Below, piece after piece: positions 48,875 to 58,306 of a DNA stretch of 64,000 nucleotides. Below the pieces are notes generated by a model. It was not told the DNA's origin and did not search any database. It saw nothing but the letters and a program-made list of their open reading frames with translations. A program made the position numbers and the translations under genes. Location: NCBI RefSeq assembly GCF_017316025.1, contig NZ_JAFLVT010000017.1, positions 27,153 through 91,152 on the forward strand. The letters are read 5' to 3'. The DNA comes from Candidatus Enterococcus myersii. Lineage in GTDB: Bacteria; Bacillota; Bacilli; Lactobacillales; Enterococcaceae. Within the stretch, counting starts at the first letter, position 1, and each line of letters starts with the position of its first letter.

Positions 48875-49888
48875 ATGCTAATTGCCAGAAATAAAGCAGG
48901 CGAGCTTGTTGCCGCTTTAAAAGCAAAAAAACAAGAAGAATATCATTGTCCCGTGTGTCAAAAGCCCGTCTGTTTAAAACAAGGACAAAAACAGCGCACA
49001 CACTTTGCGCATCAGAGAGAACACTGCTGCAAAATAGTGACAGAAGGTGAGACAAATGAGCATATTGCCGGCAAAAATTGGTTGCATCAACGACTAGAAA
49101 ATAGTCAATTAGAAGTTTATTTGCCACAATTAAAACAGCGACCAGACCTGTTAGTTAATAAAACAACCGTAGAATTTCAGTGCTCTGTTTTAGACTTAAG
49201 CCGTTTAAAAGCCCGTACAAAAAATTATCAGTCTTTTCACTATCAACCCTGGTGGATTGTAGGACAACGGTTTATTCCGCAACAACAGTTGAGTCAGTTG
49301 CAAAAAGCTTTCTGTTATTGGCAACAGACAGCCTATTTATGGCATTTGGATACAGCAGCAAAGCAACTTCGGCTTTATTATTTGGCCAACTGGGATTTTA
49401 ATCGCGGGTATCAGTGGCAATGTCAAAATGTTGCAGAAAATACGAACTTGACTTCCTATACGTCCCATGTTTCATCTTTAACAAGTAATAAGTTTTATTG
49501 GCGTAATGCCGCGTATAAACGTTTTTTGCGCCAACGCTTATTCCAACGCCAGCCGCGCTTTTTGCGTTTGCAACATTTTTTTTATCAACGCAATAGCCAT
49601 ATATTGGATTTACCTTTTTGGTGTTATAGTAGCAGTCGTTATCATTTTTTCTTTGAACATGAGCTGTTGTTATTGCGTTTTTTATATTTGCGTAACAACA
49701 ATTGCCAACAATGGATAAAAGACCTAAGCCAACTCAAATGGCAATGGGATTTTCCTTTAGTTTCGCAAAAAATAATTTTAAAAGAAATCTATTTGGAATG
49801 CCAGCGCTTATCTGGTCGGGAAAAAGAAAGTTTTTTGCCACCAAAAAAAGGCAGTTGTGATAGTATAGAAAGTAATCGAAGAGGATAA
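48875..49888 (+). CDS. coiA: competence protein CoiA-like nuclease
   Basis: A 337-residue CoiA-family protein, needed for recombination of incoming DNA in transformable relatives. The N-terminal part has a zinc-binding cluster (YHCPVCQKPVCLKQGQKQR) and HFAHQRE. The nuclease-like core has GETNEHIAGKNWLH and TVEFQCSVLD, a PD-(D/E)xK-type E-x-Q arrangement. The C-terminal half is rich in aromatic, Arg and Gln residues. GGGGGAGAT precedes the ATG. It is placed between mecA and pepF, as in other enterococci and streptococci. Whether this organism is naturally competent cannot be told. Confidence 0.9.
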   Translation: MLIARNKAGELVAALKAKKQEEYHCPVCQKPVCLKQGQKQRTHFAHQREHCCKIVTEGETNEHIAGKNWLHQRLENSQLEVYLPQLKQRPDLLVNKTTVEFQCSVLDLSRLKARTKNYQSFHYQPWWIVGQRFIPQQQLSQLQKAFCYWQQTAYLWHLDTAAKQLRLYYLANWDFNRGYQWQCQNVAENTNLTSYTSHVSSLTSNKFYWRNAAYKRFLRQRLFQRQPRFLRLQHFFYQRNSHILDLPFWCYSSSRYHFFFEHELLLLRFLYLRNNNCQQWIKDLSQLKWQWDFPLVSQKIILKEIYLECQRLSGREKESFLPPKKGSCDSIESNRRG

Positions 49889-49923
49889 CTTTTCGTTTAA
49901 GTAACTATCAGGAGGTTTCAATT

Positions 49924-51732
49924 ATGGCGACAAAACAATTACCAACAAGAGAAAGCTTACCGACAGAACTGACCTGGGATTTAACTCCAATTTTTGCTGA
50001 CGACCAAGCTTTTGACACAGCCTTTGCTGATTTGAAAGAAGAATTAAAACAAGCGGATAAATACAAAGGAACACTAGCAACGAATGCTACGGCTTTCTTA
50101 GCGGCTTTGGAGTTTTGCTTGGCTATTTATCGCAAATTAGAAACGTTATATGTGTACAGTCACTTAAAAAATGATCAAGATACCGCAAACACCACTTATC
50201 AAGGATTATATGCGCGGGCTAGCAGTTTATTAGCAGAAGCAAGTGCGGCTATTTCTTGGTTTGAGCCAGAAGTTTTGACACTGTCAGATGATCAGATTTG
50301 GTCTTATTTTGAAGAAGAACCAAAATTGGCAGTTTATCGCCATTATGTAGCGCAAATGGTCGACAATCGTGCCCATGTTTTGCCGGCGGACCAAGAAGAA
50401 TTATTGGCTGGGGCAAGTGAAATTTTTAATGCAGCAGATGATATTTTCTCTGTGTTAAATAATGCAGATCTCGTGTTTCCTACGATTGAAGGCAGTGATG
50501 GAGAAAAAATTCAATTGTCCCACGGTGTGTACGGCCAATTAATGGAAGCAACGGATCGCAGCGTGCGAGAAGCTGCTTTTAAAGGATTGTACAGTGTGTA
50601 TGGCCAATTTCGTAATACGTTTGCTCAAACGTTAAGCTCTCATGTCAAAGGACATAACTTTAAAGCAAAAGCACGAAAATACACGTCAGCTAGAGAAGCT
50701 TCTTTAAGTAATAATCATATTCCAGAAAGTGTTTATGATACCTTAGTTGAAGTTGTGAATAAACATTTACCACTACTACATCGTTATGTAGCATTGCGAA
50801 AAAAATTACTCGCAACTGATGAATTGCACATGTATGATATGTACACACCTGTTTTAGGAGAAGCGCCAATTCGCTATACTTATGAAGAAGCGGTTGAAAA
50901 GGCTAAAGAAGCTTTACATGTGATGGGACCAGAATACAATAAAATCGTAGAACAAGCTTTTTCAAGTCGTTGGATTGACGTGGTTGAAAATAAAGGCAAA
51001 CGTAGTGGTGCTTATTCTTCCGGTGCTTATGATACAGCTCCTTATATTTTAATGAATTGGCATGATACCTTAGACCAACTATTTACTTTAGTACACGAAA
51101 TGGGTCATAGTGTCCACAGCTATTTTACTCGTAATAATCAACCTTTTGTTTATGGGGATTACTCTATTTTCTTAGCAGAAATCGCCTCTACAACCAATGA
51201 AAATATTTTGACAGAATATTTGTTAGAGACTGAAAAAGATCCGAAAGTACGGGCATATATTTTAAATCACTATTTAGATGGCTTTAAGGGAACTATTTTC
51301 CGCCAAACGCAATTTGCTGAATTTGAGCACTTTATCCATACTGAGGATGCAAAAGGTACGCCTTTAACAAGTGAGTATTTAAATGATTATTACGGGGATT
51401 TAAATGCGAAATATTATGGACCTGATGTAACAAAAGATGAAGAGATTAAATTGGAATGGGCGCGAATTCCACATTTTTACTACAACTATTACGTTTATCA
51501 ATATGCGACGGGCTTTTCTGCCGCTTCTGCCTTGGCGAAGAAAATTTTAACCAAAGAAGAGGGCGCGTTGGAACATTATTTGAATTATTTGAAGGCTGGT
51601 AATAGTGATTATCCAATTGAAGTAATGAAAAAAGCCGGTGTGGATATGACAAAAGCTGATTATATTGAAGATGCCATGAAGATGTTTGAAGAACGTTTGA
51701 GTGAATTGGAAACATTAGTAGCTCAATTATAA
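49924..51732 (+). CDS. pepF: oligoendopeptidase F
   Basis: A 602-residue M3B zinc metallopeptidase that cleaves 7-17-residue peptides in the cytoplasm. The zinc site is LVHEMGHSVHSYF (HExxH) with the third ligand in IFLAEIASTTNE. The length and the C-terminal YYNYYVYQYATGFSAA segment are typical. CAGGAGG precedes the ATG. It follows coiA after 35 bp, a conserved pairing, and may recycle peptides made by Clp proteases. A terminator follows. Confidence 0.95.
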   Translation: MATKQLPTRESLPTELTWDLTPIFADDQAFDTAFADLKEELKQADKYKGTLATNATAFLAALEFCLAIYRKLETLYVYSHLKNDQDTANTTYQGLYARASSLLAEASAAISWFEPEVLTLSDDQIWSYFEEEPKLAVYRHYVAQMVDNRAHVLPADQEELLAGASEIFNAADDIFSVLNNADLVFPTIEGSDGEKIQLSHGVYGQLMEATDRSVREAAFKGLYSVYGQFRNTFAQTLSSHVKGHNFKAKARKYTSAREASLSNNHIPESVYDTLVEVVNKHLPLLHRYVALRKKLLATDELHMYDMYTPVLGEAPIRYTYEEAVEKAKEALHVMGPEYNKIVEQAFSSRWIDVVENKGKRSGAYSSGAYDTAPYILMNWHDTLDQLFTLVHEMGHSVHSYFTRNNQPFVYGDYSIFLAEIASTTNENILTEYLLETEKDPKVRAYILNHYLDGFKGTIFRQTQFAEFEHFIHTEDAKGTPLTSEYLNDYYGDLNAKYYGPDVTKDEEIKLEWARIPHFYYNYYVYQYATGFSAASALAKKILTKEEGALEHYLNYLKAGNSDYPIEVMKKAGVDMTKADYIEDAMKMFEERLSELETLVAQL

Positions 51733-51737
51733 AATAA

Positions 51738-51780
51738 AAACAGAGCAGACAGTTGCGCAATTGTCTGCTCTGTTTATTTT
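51738..51780 (+). terminator. terminator of pepF
   Basis: AAACAGAGCAGACA/TGTCTGCTCTGTTT perfect stem with T-rich tail. Confidence 0.9.
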
Positions 51781-51786
51781 TAGCAA

Positions 51787-51838
51787 TAAAAAAAGCTGGG
51801 ACAAACGTCAACCTAACGTTTGTCGCAACTTTTTTTTG
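51787..51838. terminator. terminator of spxH (probably bidirectional)
   Basis: AAAAGCTG-GGACAAACGT pairs with ACGTTTGTCG-CAACTTTT, with A/T runs on both sides; it touches the spxH stop codon. Confidence 0.75.
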
Positions 51839-52495
51839 TTACATTAATTTTAAATGCTTGGTATCGTGAGTAACGCGACGTTCATTTTTACGCTGTAAGT
51901 AACCATCAATGTGAAAAATTTGATAATTTTCTTGATCGACTTGGCACAGGCGCGGGATATCAGCTAAGGCGTCTTCGCCTTCTAATAAAACACCATAATC
52001 GCGTTCGCAAGCATAATTGTAAACAACTGCAGACGGATGCGTGGTAATTCCCATCTCACGAGCGGTGTTTTGATCTTCTTGGAATAATGTTTTGACTAAG
52101 TCGCTCTGTCGATCTTCTGTAAACATTTCTACGTCGCCACCAACAGCTTCAACCAATGAAATGACCAGTTCATGATTATATTCTTTGCCATTACAAGCTA
52201 CTTCTTCTTGCATTTGCATCAAAAATTCTCGTGCTTTCTTTTTGCCTTGCAGTTGGAGTGCTTTGGCATCTAAAGCAGCTGAATAAGTATTTTCAAAAAG
52301 TTGATTTCTAGCATGAATGTCGTGTTTTGGTGTACCGCGACGTGTTAAAACAGCATCAATTGTCTGCATATTCACTAAAGGCATCAGCCTGAATTGGATT
52401 TTTTGCTCCGATGTTTGTACAAAGTTCCAAAGATGCTTTTCTGATCCTAAACAGATAGCACCCAAAGGATTGACAAACAAATAAATTTCAATCAC
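51839..52495 (-). CDS. spxH: ClpXP adaptor SpxH (YjbH, DsbA-like)
   Basis: A 218-residue thioredoxin-fold (DsbA-like) protein of the YjbH/SpxH family that presents SpxA to ClpXP. The N-terminus EIYLFVNPLGAICLGSEKHL corresponds to the family segment with a Cys-x-x-Cys/W site, but here only one cysteine (GAIC) remains. GITTHPSAVVYN is the cis-proline loop region. The gene lies 3.9 kb from spxA. GGAGGAGATT on the minus strand precedes the ATG. The assignment rests on fold, size and the neighbouring CYTH-relQ-nadK cluster, which also flanks yjbH in B. subtilis. Confidence 0.85.
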   Translation of the reverse strand: MIEIYLFVNPLGAICLGSEKHLWNFVQTSEQKIQFRLMPLVNMQTIDAVLTRRGTPKHDIHARNQLFENTYSAALDAKALQLQGKKKAREFLMQMQEEVACNGKEYNHELVISLVEAVGGDVEMFTEDRQSDLVKTLFQEDQNTAREMGITTHPSAVVYNYACERDYGVLLEGEDALADIPRLCQVDQENYQIFHIDGYLQRKNERRVTHDTKHLKLM

Positions 52496-52576
52496 TTAAA
52501 TCTCCTCCAACAAATTGAGTCGTTTCTGGCTATTTCAACTTAGCAGAAACGTAGAAAAAATGAAAATAAATAGTTT

Positions 52577-53158
52577 TTAGCTTTGCTTTTTTTTAAGACT
52601 CCGACTAATTTTATTTTCCGCTGGAATATAAGAAACTGCCAATGTCTTTAATAATTGCGTGAAAGCTTCTTGTCCTAATTTAGCATCTTTTACTTCTAAT
52701 TCTAATTCAAAGTCATGGCCTGCCGGTAGATAGAAACTTTCATCTAATGCCAACAAACCAGCGTCAATTTCAAATTCAGCTCGTTTAGTAGTTAGCTGAC
52801 TGATGATATGTAATTCCTTTAATGTAACATGTAACGTTTTTAATTTTTCTTCAACCGGTCCATTTGCTGGAACTTGTTGTAATGTTAAGTATTTTTGCGC
52901 CTCTGCTAGCGTCAACTTTTCCGTGGTTTCTAGTAGACCTTCTTGCTGTGGTGTTTTTAAAGTCACTTCAGCAAAAGAAGGGAGTAAACGAATTCTTAAA
53001 CCGGCATTGGCATTTTTTAACTTATTGTCAAAGGTATCAAAGTAACAATTTGTCTGTTCTACGACCATCTCATCTGTAACGTGATAGTACGTCATAATGC
53101 GCTTGAAGTCAGTTGCACTTAACATTGTTTTAAATTCGATCTCAGTCGATTGGCTCAT
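52577..53158 (-). CDS. CYTH-domain protein (YjbK-like)
   Basis: A 193-residue CYTH (triphosphate tunnel) protein. The signature ExExK is EIEFK at residues 7-11, and charged strands line the tunnel: RIRLL, EVTLKTP, FEIDAG, and DFELELEVKDA. The family binds triphosphates; members are inorganic triphosphatases or adenylate cyclases. Proximity to relQ and nadK suggests nucleotide or polyphosphate metabolism. It is divergent from relQ across about 365 bp. The precise activity is not predictable. Confidence 0.88.
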   Translation of the reverse strand: MSQSTEIEFKTMLSATDFKRIMTYYHVTDEMVVEQTNCYFDTFDNKLKNANAGLRIRLLPSFAEVTLKTPQQEGLLETTEKLTLAEAQKYLTLQQVPANGPVEEKLKTLHVTLKELHIISQLTTKRAEFEIDAGLLALDESFYLPAGHDFELELEVKDAKLGQEAFTQLLKTLAVSYIPAENKISRSLKKKQS

Positions 53159-53170
53159 AATAATCCCTCA

Positions 53171-53395
53171 CTAGTTTACGTGTTCAGGTGTGAAACTGCA
53201 AGCTAAAGCATTGAAAAAATGACAATCCTCTAAGAAAGTAGAAAATAAAAAAGCAGTAAGTGGATTGTAAAAATTCTGAAAATAAGATTTAGAAGATACA
53301 AATTTTCTTTTAAAGGGGAACCATTCCGAACTTTTTGTTTCGAATGTGCTAGCTTTGTTCACATCTATCAATTCATTGAATTTATATTCTGACAT
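53171..53395 (-). CDS. doubtful 74-aa reading frame upstream of the CYTH gene
   Basis: An open frame of 74 residues ending 12 bp before the CYTH-gene start. Its composition is protein-like, with Phe- and Ser-rich stretches (SEWFPFKRKFVSSKSYFQNF). It has no recognisable ribosome binding site before the ATG and no family that I know. It fills most of the 53159-53524 gap, which otherwise holds only promoter sequence for the divergent genes. It may be a chance frame. Confidence 0.2.
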   Translation of the reverse strand: MSEYKFNELIDVNKASTFETKSSEWFPFKRKFVSSKSYFQNFYNPLTAFLFSTFLEDCHFFNALACSFTPEHVN

Positions 53396-53524
53396 AAAAT
53401 GACAAGATACGCAATTGATACGATTGAATTGTGTGAATATTTTTTCAATTTGAGGGGATAAAGATTTAAGGCGGTTTGTGGTAAAATATAACTTGTATGT
53501 ATTAAAGAAAATTGAGGGATAATT

Positions 53525-54193
53525 ATGGATCGAGATTGGGATAAATTTTTAGCACCATATGAACAAACCGTATCAGAATTGAAAGTAAAGTTGCGGGGGA
53601 TTCGCAAACAATTTCGCGAACAAAATCAACATGTGCCGATTGAATTTGTCACTGGACGAGTTAAACCAGTGGAAAGCATCATCACAAAAAGCCAGATTCG
53701 CCATATTCCCATGGAACGTCTGGAAGAAGAGATGTCAGATATCGCGGGGCTTAGAATTATGTGTCAGTTTGTGGAAGATATTCACCAAGTTGTCCAATTA
53801 CTACGCAACCGCAAAGATATGAAAGTTATTATTGAAAGAGATTATATCACCAATAAAAAAGCTAGCGGGTATCGTTCTTACCATTTGGTCATTGAATATC
53901 CTGTCCAGTTAGTAAATGGCGAAAAAATTATTTTGGCAGAAATTCAAATTCGGACATTGGCGATGAATTTTTGGGCGACGATTGAGCATTCTTTGAATTA
54001 TAAATATCAAGGGGCATTTCCAGAAGAGATGAAAATTCGCCTGCAAAGAGCGGCCGAAGCAGCCTATCAATTAGATGAAGAGATGTCGACGATTCGGGAA
54101 GAAATTCAAGAAGCGCAGCGTCTATTTTCCCACGGCAGAGGCAAGTCAGACGATAGTTATTATCAGGCTTCAATTGATCGGGAGGAGACATAA
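53525..54193 (+). CDS. relQ: small alarmone synthetase RelQ
   Basis: A 222-residue single-domain (p)ppGpp synthetase (SAS1/YjbM class). Conserved parts are GRVKPVESIITK, the metal site region MSDIAGLRIMCQF, KASGYRSYHLVIEYP that holds GTP, and the catalytic EIQIRTLAMNFWATIEHSLNYKY. No hydrolase, TGS or ACT domain is present. Members form tetramers allosterically stimulated by (p)ppGpp. GAGGGATAATT precedes the ATG. The stop overlaps the nadK start by one base (TAATG), so the operon relQ-nadK-rluD-mgtE is translationally linked. Confidence 0.94.
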   Translation: MDRDWDKFLAPYEQTVSELKVKLRGIRKQFREQNQHVPIEFVTGRVKPVESIITKSQIRHIPMERLEEEMSDIAGLRIMCQFVEDIHQVVQLLRNRKDMKVIIERDYITNKKASGYRSYHLVIEYPVQLVNGEKIILAEIQIRTLAMNFWATIEHSLNYKYQGAFPEEMKIRLQRAAEAAYQLDEEMSTIREEIQEAQRLFSHGRGKSDDSYYQASIDREET

Positions 54194-54996
54194 TGACCTT
54201 AAAAGTGGCCATCGTTTCAAATCATGGTCTGCAATCGGAAAAAACAGAGCGGCAATTACGAAAACTTTTAGCAGAAAATGAAATTGTCATTGATCAACAA
54301 CGACCAGAAATTGTCATTTCTGTTGGTGGTGATGGTACTTTGCTTTCAGCATTTCATCGTTACAGCCATATTTTAGATAAAGTCAGTTTTCTTGGTGTTC
54401 ACACTGGTCATTTAGGGTTTTATACGGACTGGCGTGACTATGAAATACCAGAGTTGGTTACGAGCTTGAAAAAAAATCGCGGTGAAAGTATTAGTTATCC
54501 GCTGTTAGATATCCGCATTGAATATCAAAACGGTAAAGCTGCCAAACACTTTTTAGCTTTAAATGAGTCGACCATCAAACGCGGGAATCGAACGATGGTA
54601 GCAGACGTTTATTTAAAGGGGGAACTTTTTGAACGATTTCGTGGGGATGGTTTATCTATTTCAACGCCAACTGGTTCAACTGCTTATAATAAAAGTGTTG
54701 GTGGAGCGGTGTTACATCCCAGTATTAATGCGATTCAACTAGCAGAAATTGCTTCGTTGAATAATCGCGTCTTCCGAACGTTGGGATCTCCGTTAGTTAT
54801 TGCTGCAGATGAGTGGATGGAAATTCGCTTGCAAGATAGTAATGATTACATGATTACCGTCGATCAATTAGATATTCAAAAAGATCACATTGCAGCCGTC
54901 TATTATAAAATTGCCACAGAACGGATTCATTTTGCTTCATTTCGGCATATGGATTTTTGGCATCGGGTTAAAGACGCTTTTATTGGAGAAGATTAG
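54193..54996 (+). CDS. nadK: NAD kinase
   Basis: A 267-residue NAD kinase making NADP from NAD and ATP. The glycine-rich motif is VISVGGDGTLLSAFH, preceded by the short N-terminal domain. The second motif LSISTPTGSTAYNKSVGGAVLHP and ALNESTIKRGNRTMVADVYL are conserved. GGGAGGAGACATA gives the site before the ATG. It is the second gene of the relQ operon, a pairing common in Firmicutes. Confidence 0.95.
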   Translation: MTLKVAIVSNHGLQSEKTERQLRKLLAENEIVIDQQRPEIVISVGGDGTLLSAFHRYSHILDKVSFLGVHTGHLGFYTDWRDYEIPELVTSLKKNRGESISYPLLDIRIEYQNGKAAKHFLALNESTIKRGNRTMVADVYLKGELFERFRGDGLSISTPTGSTAYNKSVGGAVLHPSINAIQLAEIASLNNRVFRTLGSPLVIAADEWMEIRLQDSNDYMITVDQLDIQKDHIAAVYYKIATERIHFASFRHMDFWHRVKDAFIGED

Positions 54997-55002
54997 GCAA
55001 TT

Positions 55003-55896
55003 ATGAAGTTTACGTATCATTATCAGAAAAACTCAGAGCAGCAGTTAAAATACTTCTTAAAAGAACAAGGCATTTCCAAAGGTTTGCTGGCGAAAATTAA
55101 ATTCCAAGGGGGCTTGATTTTAGTCAATGATAAACGTGAAAATGTCTTGTATTCTTTGCGCCCTAATGATAGGGTTACTATTGTCGTGCCCGATGAAAAG
55201 GAGCATGAAACAATGCTTTTGGATGAGACGCCAATTGCGATTGTTTATGAAGATGAACATTTATTGATTGTCAATAAACCAGCAGGAGTTGCTTCGATTC
55301 CGGCGCAATATCATCCTAATGGTACAATGGCCAATCGTGTGAAAAATTATTATAAAATGCAAAATTATAAAGATCAGGTAATTCACGTGGTTACGCGGTT
55401 GGATCGTGATACAACTGGCCTGATGTTATTTGCCAAACATGGTTTTGCCCATGCGCAACTCGATCGTCAATTACGTGAAAAGCAAGTGGAAAAAAGATAT
55501 CAAGCTTTAGTGGCTGGCGCTATTCAAACGTTAGCACCCCATGCAGTAATTGATTTACCGATTGCTAGAGATTTAAGCTCGTTGTTAAAACGTAAAGTAG
55601 ATGATACAGGACAAAAAGCACAAACAGAATATTGGGTCCAAAAAGAAAACGACCAAATCGCATTAGTGGATATTAAACTTCATACGGGTCGGACGCATCA
55701 AATCAGAGTCCATTTTAGTGGGATTTCTTGTCCGCTACTAGGTGATGATCTCTATGGTGGGCTTATGACAGCTGGAATCATGCGGCAGGCCCTTCATTGT
55801 TACAAACTTTCTTTTAATCATCCTTTTAGTGGTGAAAAATTAACTTTTACATTGGCTTTACCAGAAGATATGGCACAAGTTGCTCAAAATATATAA
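55003..55896 (+). CDS. RluA-family pseudouridine synthase (RluD-like)
   Basis: A 297-residue RNA pseudouridine synthase. An S4-like N-terminal domain occupies residues 1-70 (FLKEQGISKGLLAKIKFQGG). The catalytic motif is VTRLDRDTTGLMLFAK with Asp near residue 132, and the C-terminal LHTGRTHQIRVHF is typical of RluA/RluD enzymes. It starts 6 bp after nadK. The B. subtilis counterpart in this position is YjbO. The target uridines in rRNA or tRNA are not resolved by sequence. Confidence 0.9.
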   Translation: MKFTYHYQKNSEQQLKYFLKEQGISKGLLAKIKFQGGLILVNDKRENVLYSLRPNDRVTIVVPDEKEHETMLLDETPIAIVYEDEHLLIVNKPAGVASIPAQYHPNGTMANRVKNYYKMQNYKDQVIHVVTRLDRDTTGLMLFAKHGFAHAQLDRQLREKQVEKRYQALVAGAIQTLAPHAVIDLPIARDLSSLLKRKVDDTGQKAQTEYWVQKENDQIALVDIKLHTGRTHQIRVHFSGISCPLLGDDLYGGLMTAGIMRQALHCYKLSFNHPFSGEKLTFTLALPEDMAQVAQNI

Positions 55897-55915
55897 GAAC
55901 GCGTGGTGAGTGTGA

Positions 55916-57280
55916 GTGGATGAAAATTTAGAACTGGAAGAACGTTTTGCTGAATTGAAACAAGCGTTGCTTGAAGACGATATGCAAGGGTTTAGAGAAC
56001 CTTTCTTAGAAATGCACATATACGAACAGGGGCAGTTCTACCAGTCCCTCACCAGCCAAGAGCGTCATCGGATGTACGGTTATCTGTCACCTAAAGAATT
56101 AGCAGACATGTTTGACGTAATCGAAGAAGACGATGCACATATGACAGATTATCTTTCTGAAATGCGTCCGGGCTATGCTGCGGCCATGTTAGCTGAAATG
56201 TATACAGATAATGCCGTTGACTTATTAAATACTTTGGATAAAAAAGCTGTCAACAAATATCTAAGCTTGATGGACAAAGAAGACGCAAGTGAAATTAAAG
56301 AACTACTGCATTACGAAGATGATACTGCCGGTTCAATTATGACCACAGAGTTTGTCTCAATTGTGGCTAATCAAACGGTTCGTTCGGCGATGTATGTTTT
56401 AAAAAACGAAGCCGACGTAGCCGAAACAATTTATTATATTTACGTAGTAGATCAAGAGAATCATTTGGTGGGGGTTATTTCTTTAAGAGATTTAATCGTC
56501 AATGAAGATGATACGATGATTCAAGATATTATGAGCGAACGGGTCATCTCAGTTCATGTGGGAGATGATCAAGAAGATGTCGCTCAAACTTTCCGGGATT
56601 ATGACTTTTTGGCATTACCAGTTACAGATTATGATGATCATTTATTAGGGATTGTCACAGTCGATGATATTATTGACGTTATCGACGATGAGGCTGCAAG
56701 TGACTACTCTGGTTTAGCTGGTGTCAACGTTGAAGAAGTTTCAGAAAATCCTGTCAAGGCTGCTAGTAGACGACTCCCTTGGTTGATTACGTTGCTATTT
56801 TTAGGGATGGCGACGGCGACTTTAATTTCTCATTATGAGAAACTTGTAAGTGAAGCGAGTATTTTAGCTGTTTTCATTTCCTTGATTACAGGGACGGCTG
56901 GTAATGCTGGGACGCAATCTTTGGCTGTGGCAGTACGGCGACTTGCAATCAATGATGACAAAGAAAGTAGTTTTGTTAAAACAGTTATTAGTGAAGTTTT
57001 GACCGGTTTAGTGACCGGGTTCATTACCGGTCTAACCATTTTCATTATTGTTGCGGTTTGGAAACACAATCCAATTTTAGGTTTTGTAATTGGAATGGCT
57101 ATGATGTGTGCGATTACGGTGGCTAATTTGGCGGGGAGCTTTATTCCAATGTTAATGGACAAACTTGGTTTTGATCCTGCTGTGGCCAGTGGCCCATTTA
57201 TTACCACCTTGAGTGATTTGACCAGTGTGTTAATTTATTTTAATATTGCGAGTCTTTTCATGCAGTACTTCATTTCTTAA
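55916..57280 (+). CDS. mgtE: magnesium transporter MgtE
   Basis: A 454-residue MgtE channel. It has a cytosolic N-domain (about 1-130), two CBS domains (about 135-260: MTTEFVSIVANQTV and IMSERVISVHVGDD), a connecting helix, and five transmembrane helices from about 285 with FISLITGTAGNAGTQSLAVAVRRLA, the pore-lining signature. Mg2+ bound between N and CBS domains closes the pore. A GTG start with GGTGAG upstream is used. It is the last gene of the relQ operon. Confidence 0.92.
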   Translation: MDENLELEERFAELKQALLEDDMQGFREPFLEMHIYEQGQFYQSLTSQERHRMYGYLSPKELADMFDVIEEDDAHMTDYLSEMRPGYAAAMLAEMYTDNAVDLLNTLDKKAVNKYLSLMDKEDASEIKELLHYEDDTAGSIMTTEFVSIVANQTVRSAMYVLKNEADVAETIYYIYVVDQENHLVGVISLRDLIVNEDDTMIQDIMSERVISVHVGDDQEDVAQTFRDYDFLALPVTDYDDHLLGIVTVDDIIDVIDDEAASDYSGLAGVNVEEVSENPVKAASRRLPWLITLLFLGMATATLISHYEKLVSEASILAVFISLITGTAGNAGTQSLAVAVRRLAINDDKESSFVKTVISEVLTGLVTGFITGLTIFIIVAVWKHNPILGFVIGMAMMCAITVANLAGSFIPMLMDKLGFDPAVASGPFITTLSDLTSVLIYFNIASLFMQYFIS

Positions 57281-57306
57281 TTAAAAAAATAAAATGAGCA
57301 ATCCAT

Positions 57307-57344
57307 AAAAAAGGCTGTGACAGATTTTTGTCACAGCCTTTTTA
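57307..57344 (+). terminator. terminator of the relQ-mgtE operon
   Basis: AAAAAAGGCTGTGAC/GTCACAGCCTTTTTAT hairpin. Confidence 0.9.
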
Positions 57345-57471
57345 TCGATAAACGGTGGTCTGAAAATAGCTTCTTTTGTGATAAGCTGAAACTTCACAAA
57401 AAATTTGAGCAACAGCCATTCCAGTAGGGACATTTAATAAAATTGCTACAAGTAAGGTGTTTCCAGTCTTA

Positions 57472-57534
57472 AAAAAAAATATTTTTTACTGCTGCAAGAC
57501 ACAGCGATTGTTGCAGTAGAGCTGTGTCTTGCAG
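57472..57534 (-). terminator. terminator of the PH/SHOCT gene
   Basis: Perfect 14-bp stem CTGCAAGACACAGC/GCTGTGTCTTGCAG (57492-57534); the minus-strand read continues into AAAAAATATTTTTTTTT. It lies 60 bp past the gene. The gap 57345-57593 holds nothing else. Confidence 0.7.
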
Positions 57535-57593
57535 TACCTGCTTAACTCTTGCGGCTGAATATTTTGTTCCAACATTATTTTGATCGGTAGTTT

Positions 57594-58295
57594 TTATTGT
57601 AAAAAGCGTTGCTTATATTCTTCATATTCTGCTGGGGTAATTAAGCCAGCATCTAGTGCTTTTTTACGTTCTTTCAACTTTTCAAAATTTGTTTCTGTCG
57701 TAAGTTGGGATTTAGACAACTTCGCTTTTTCCTGTATTTGTTGGGCACGTTTGGCAGAAGTGATGCCATCCATAATGCCGTCTTGCATATAGCTTTTACT
57801 ATCTTCTAGCAATTTGGCAATAGCAAAGACCGTTTTTTTCGTCCAGAAAATACTAAAGACTTCGCGAAAACTTTCAATTCGTAAAAAACCCCAAAAAATT
57901 CGCGTATTGGGGTTAATGGTGTTGATATTATGCAACGGAATACTTTTATAATCGTGGTTAAAAGGAACCCAGCGGGCAAAAATCAGGCGCCCAGCGTCAG
58001 TAATAGCATAGGCGTGGAATCCTTTACAGTCAAAGTAACGCACTTTGCCAGTTTGTGTTGCGCGCATTCGTTCTTCAAAGTCTGCGCGGTCTTCACCTTC
58101 AAATGGTGTGAAATTTTCATTATCTTCGGGATGATGGCGTCCGATGAAACTTGCAATGACCTCTTCATCTTTACCTAAAGCAGCCTCAATTAAACCAAAG
58201 TGTTTTCGTTGGAGCCAGCCGCCGAAAATTGGTGTGATATTTTGGCCTAATTTATGGTTACGAGCATAAGCATACATGGCATCTGCTTTTTTCAT
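57594..58295 (-). CDS. bacterial PH-like/SHOCT-domain protein
   Basis: A 233-residue soluble protein. A central region (about 85-160, VRYFDCKGFHAYAITDAGRL then PLHNINTINPNTRIFWGFLRI) resembles bacterial PH-like (YdbT/DUF-type) domains. The C-terminal 25 residues, LKERKKALDAGLITPAEYEEYK, are a SHOCT domain, a short helical oligomerisation tail. No membrane helix is clear. Function unknown. The gene ends the cutC unit; it begins 12 bp beyond the cutC stop on the minus strand in the opposite gene order, so each may have separate transcripts. Confidence 0.7.
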   Translation of the reverse strand: MKKADAMYAYARNHKLGQNITPIFGGWLQRKHFGLIEAALGKDEEVIASFIGRHHPEDNENFTPFEGEDRADFEERMRATQTGKVRYFDCKGFHAYAITDAGRLIFARWVPFNHDYKSIPLHNINTINPNTRIFWGFLRIESFREVFSIFWTKKTVFAIAKLLEDSKSYMQDGIMDGITSAKRAQQIQEKAKLSKSQLTTETNFEKLKERKKALDAGLITPAEYEEYKQRFLQ

Positions 58296-58306
58296 GGCAT
58301 CTCCTT

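Noticed and set aside
53171..53395. 74-aa frame as a confident gene
   Set aside because: No ribosome binding site and no recognisable family; kept only as a low-confidence feature.
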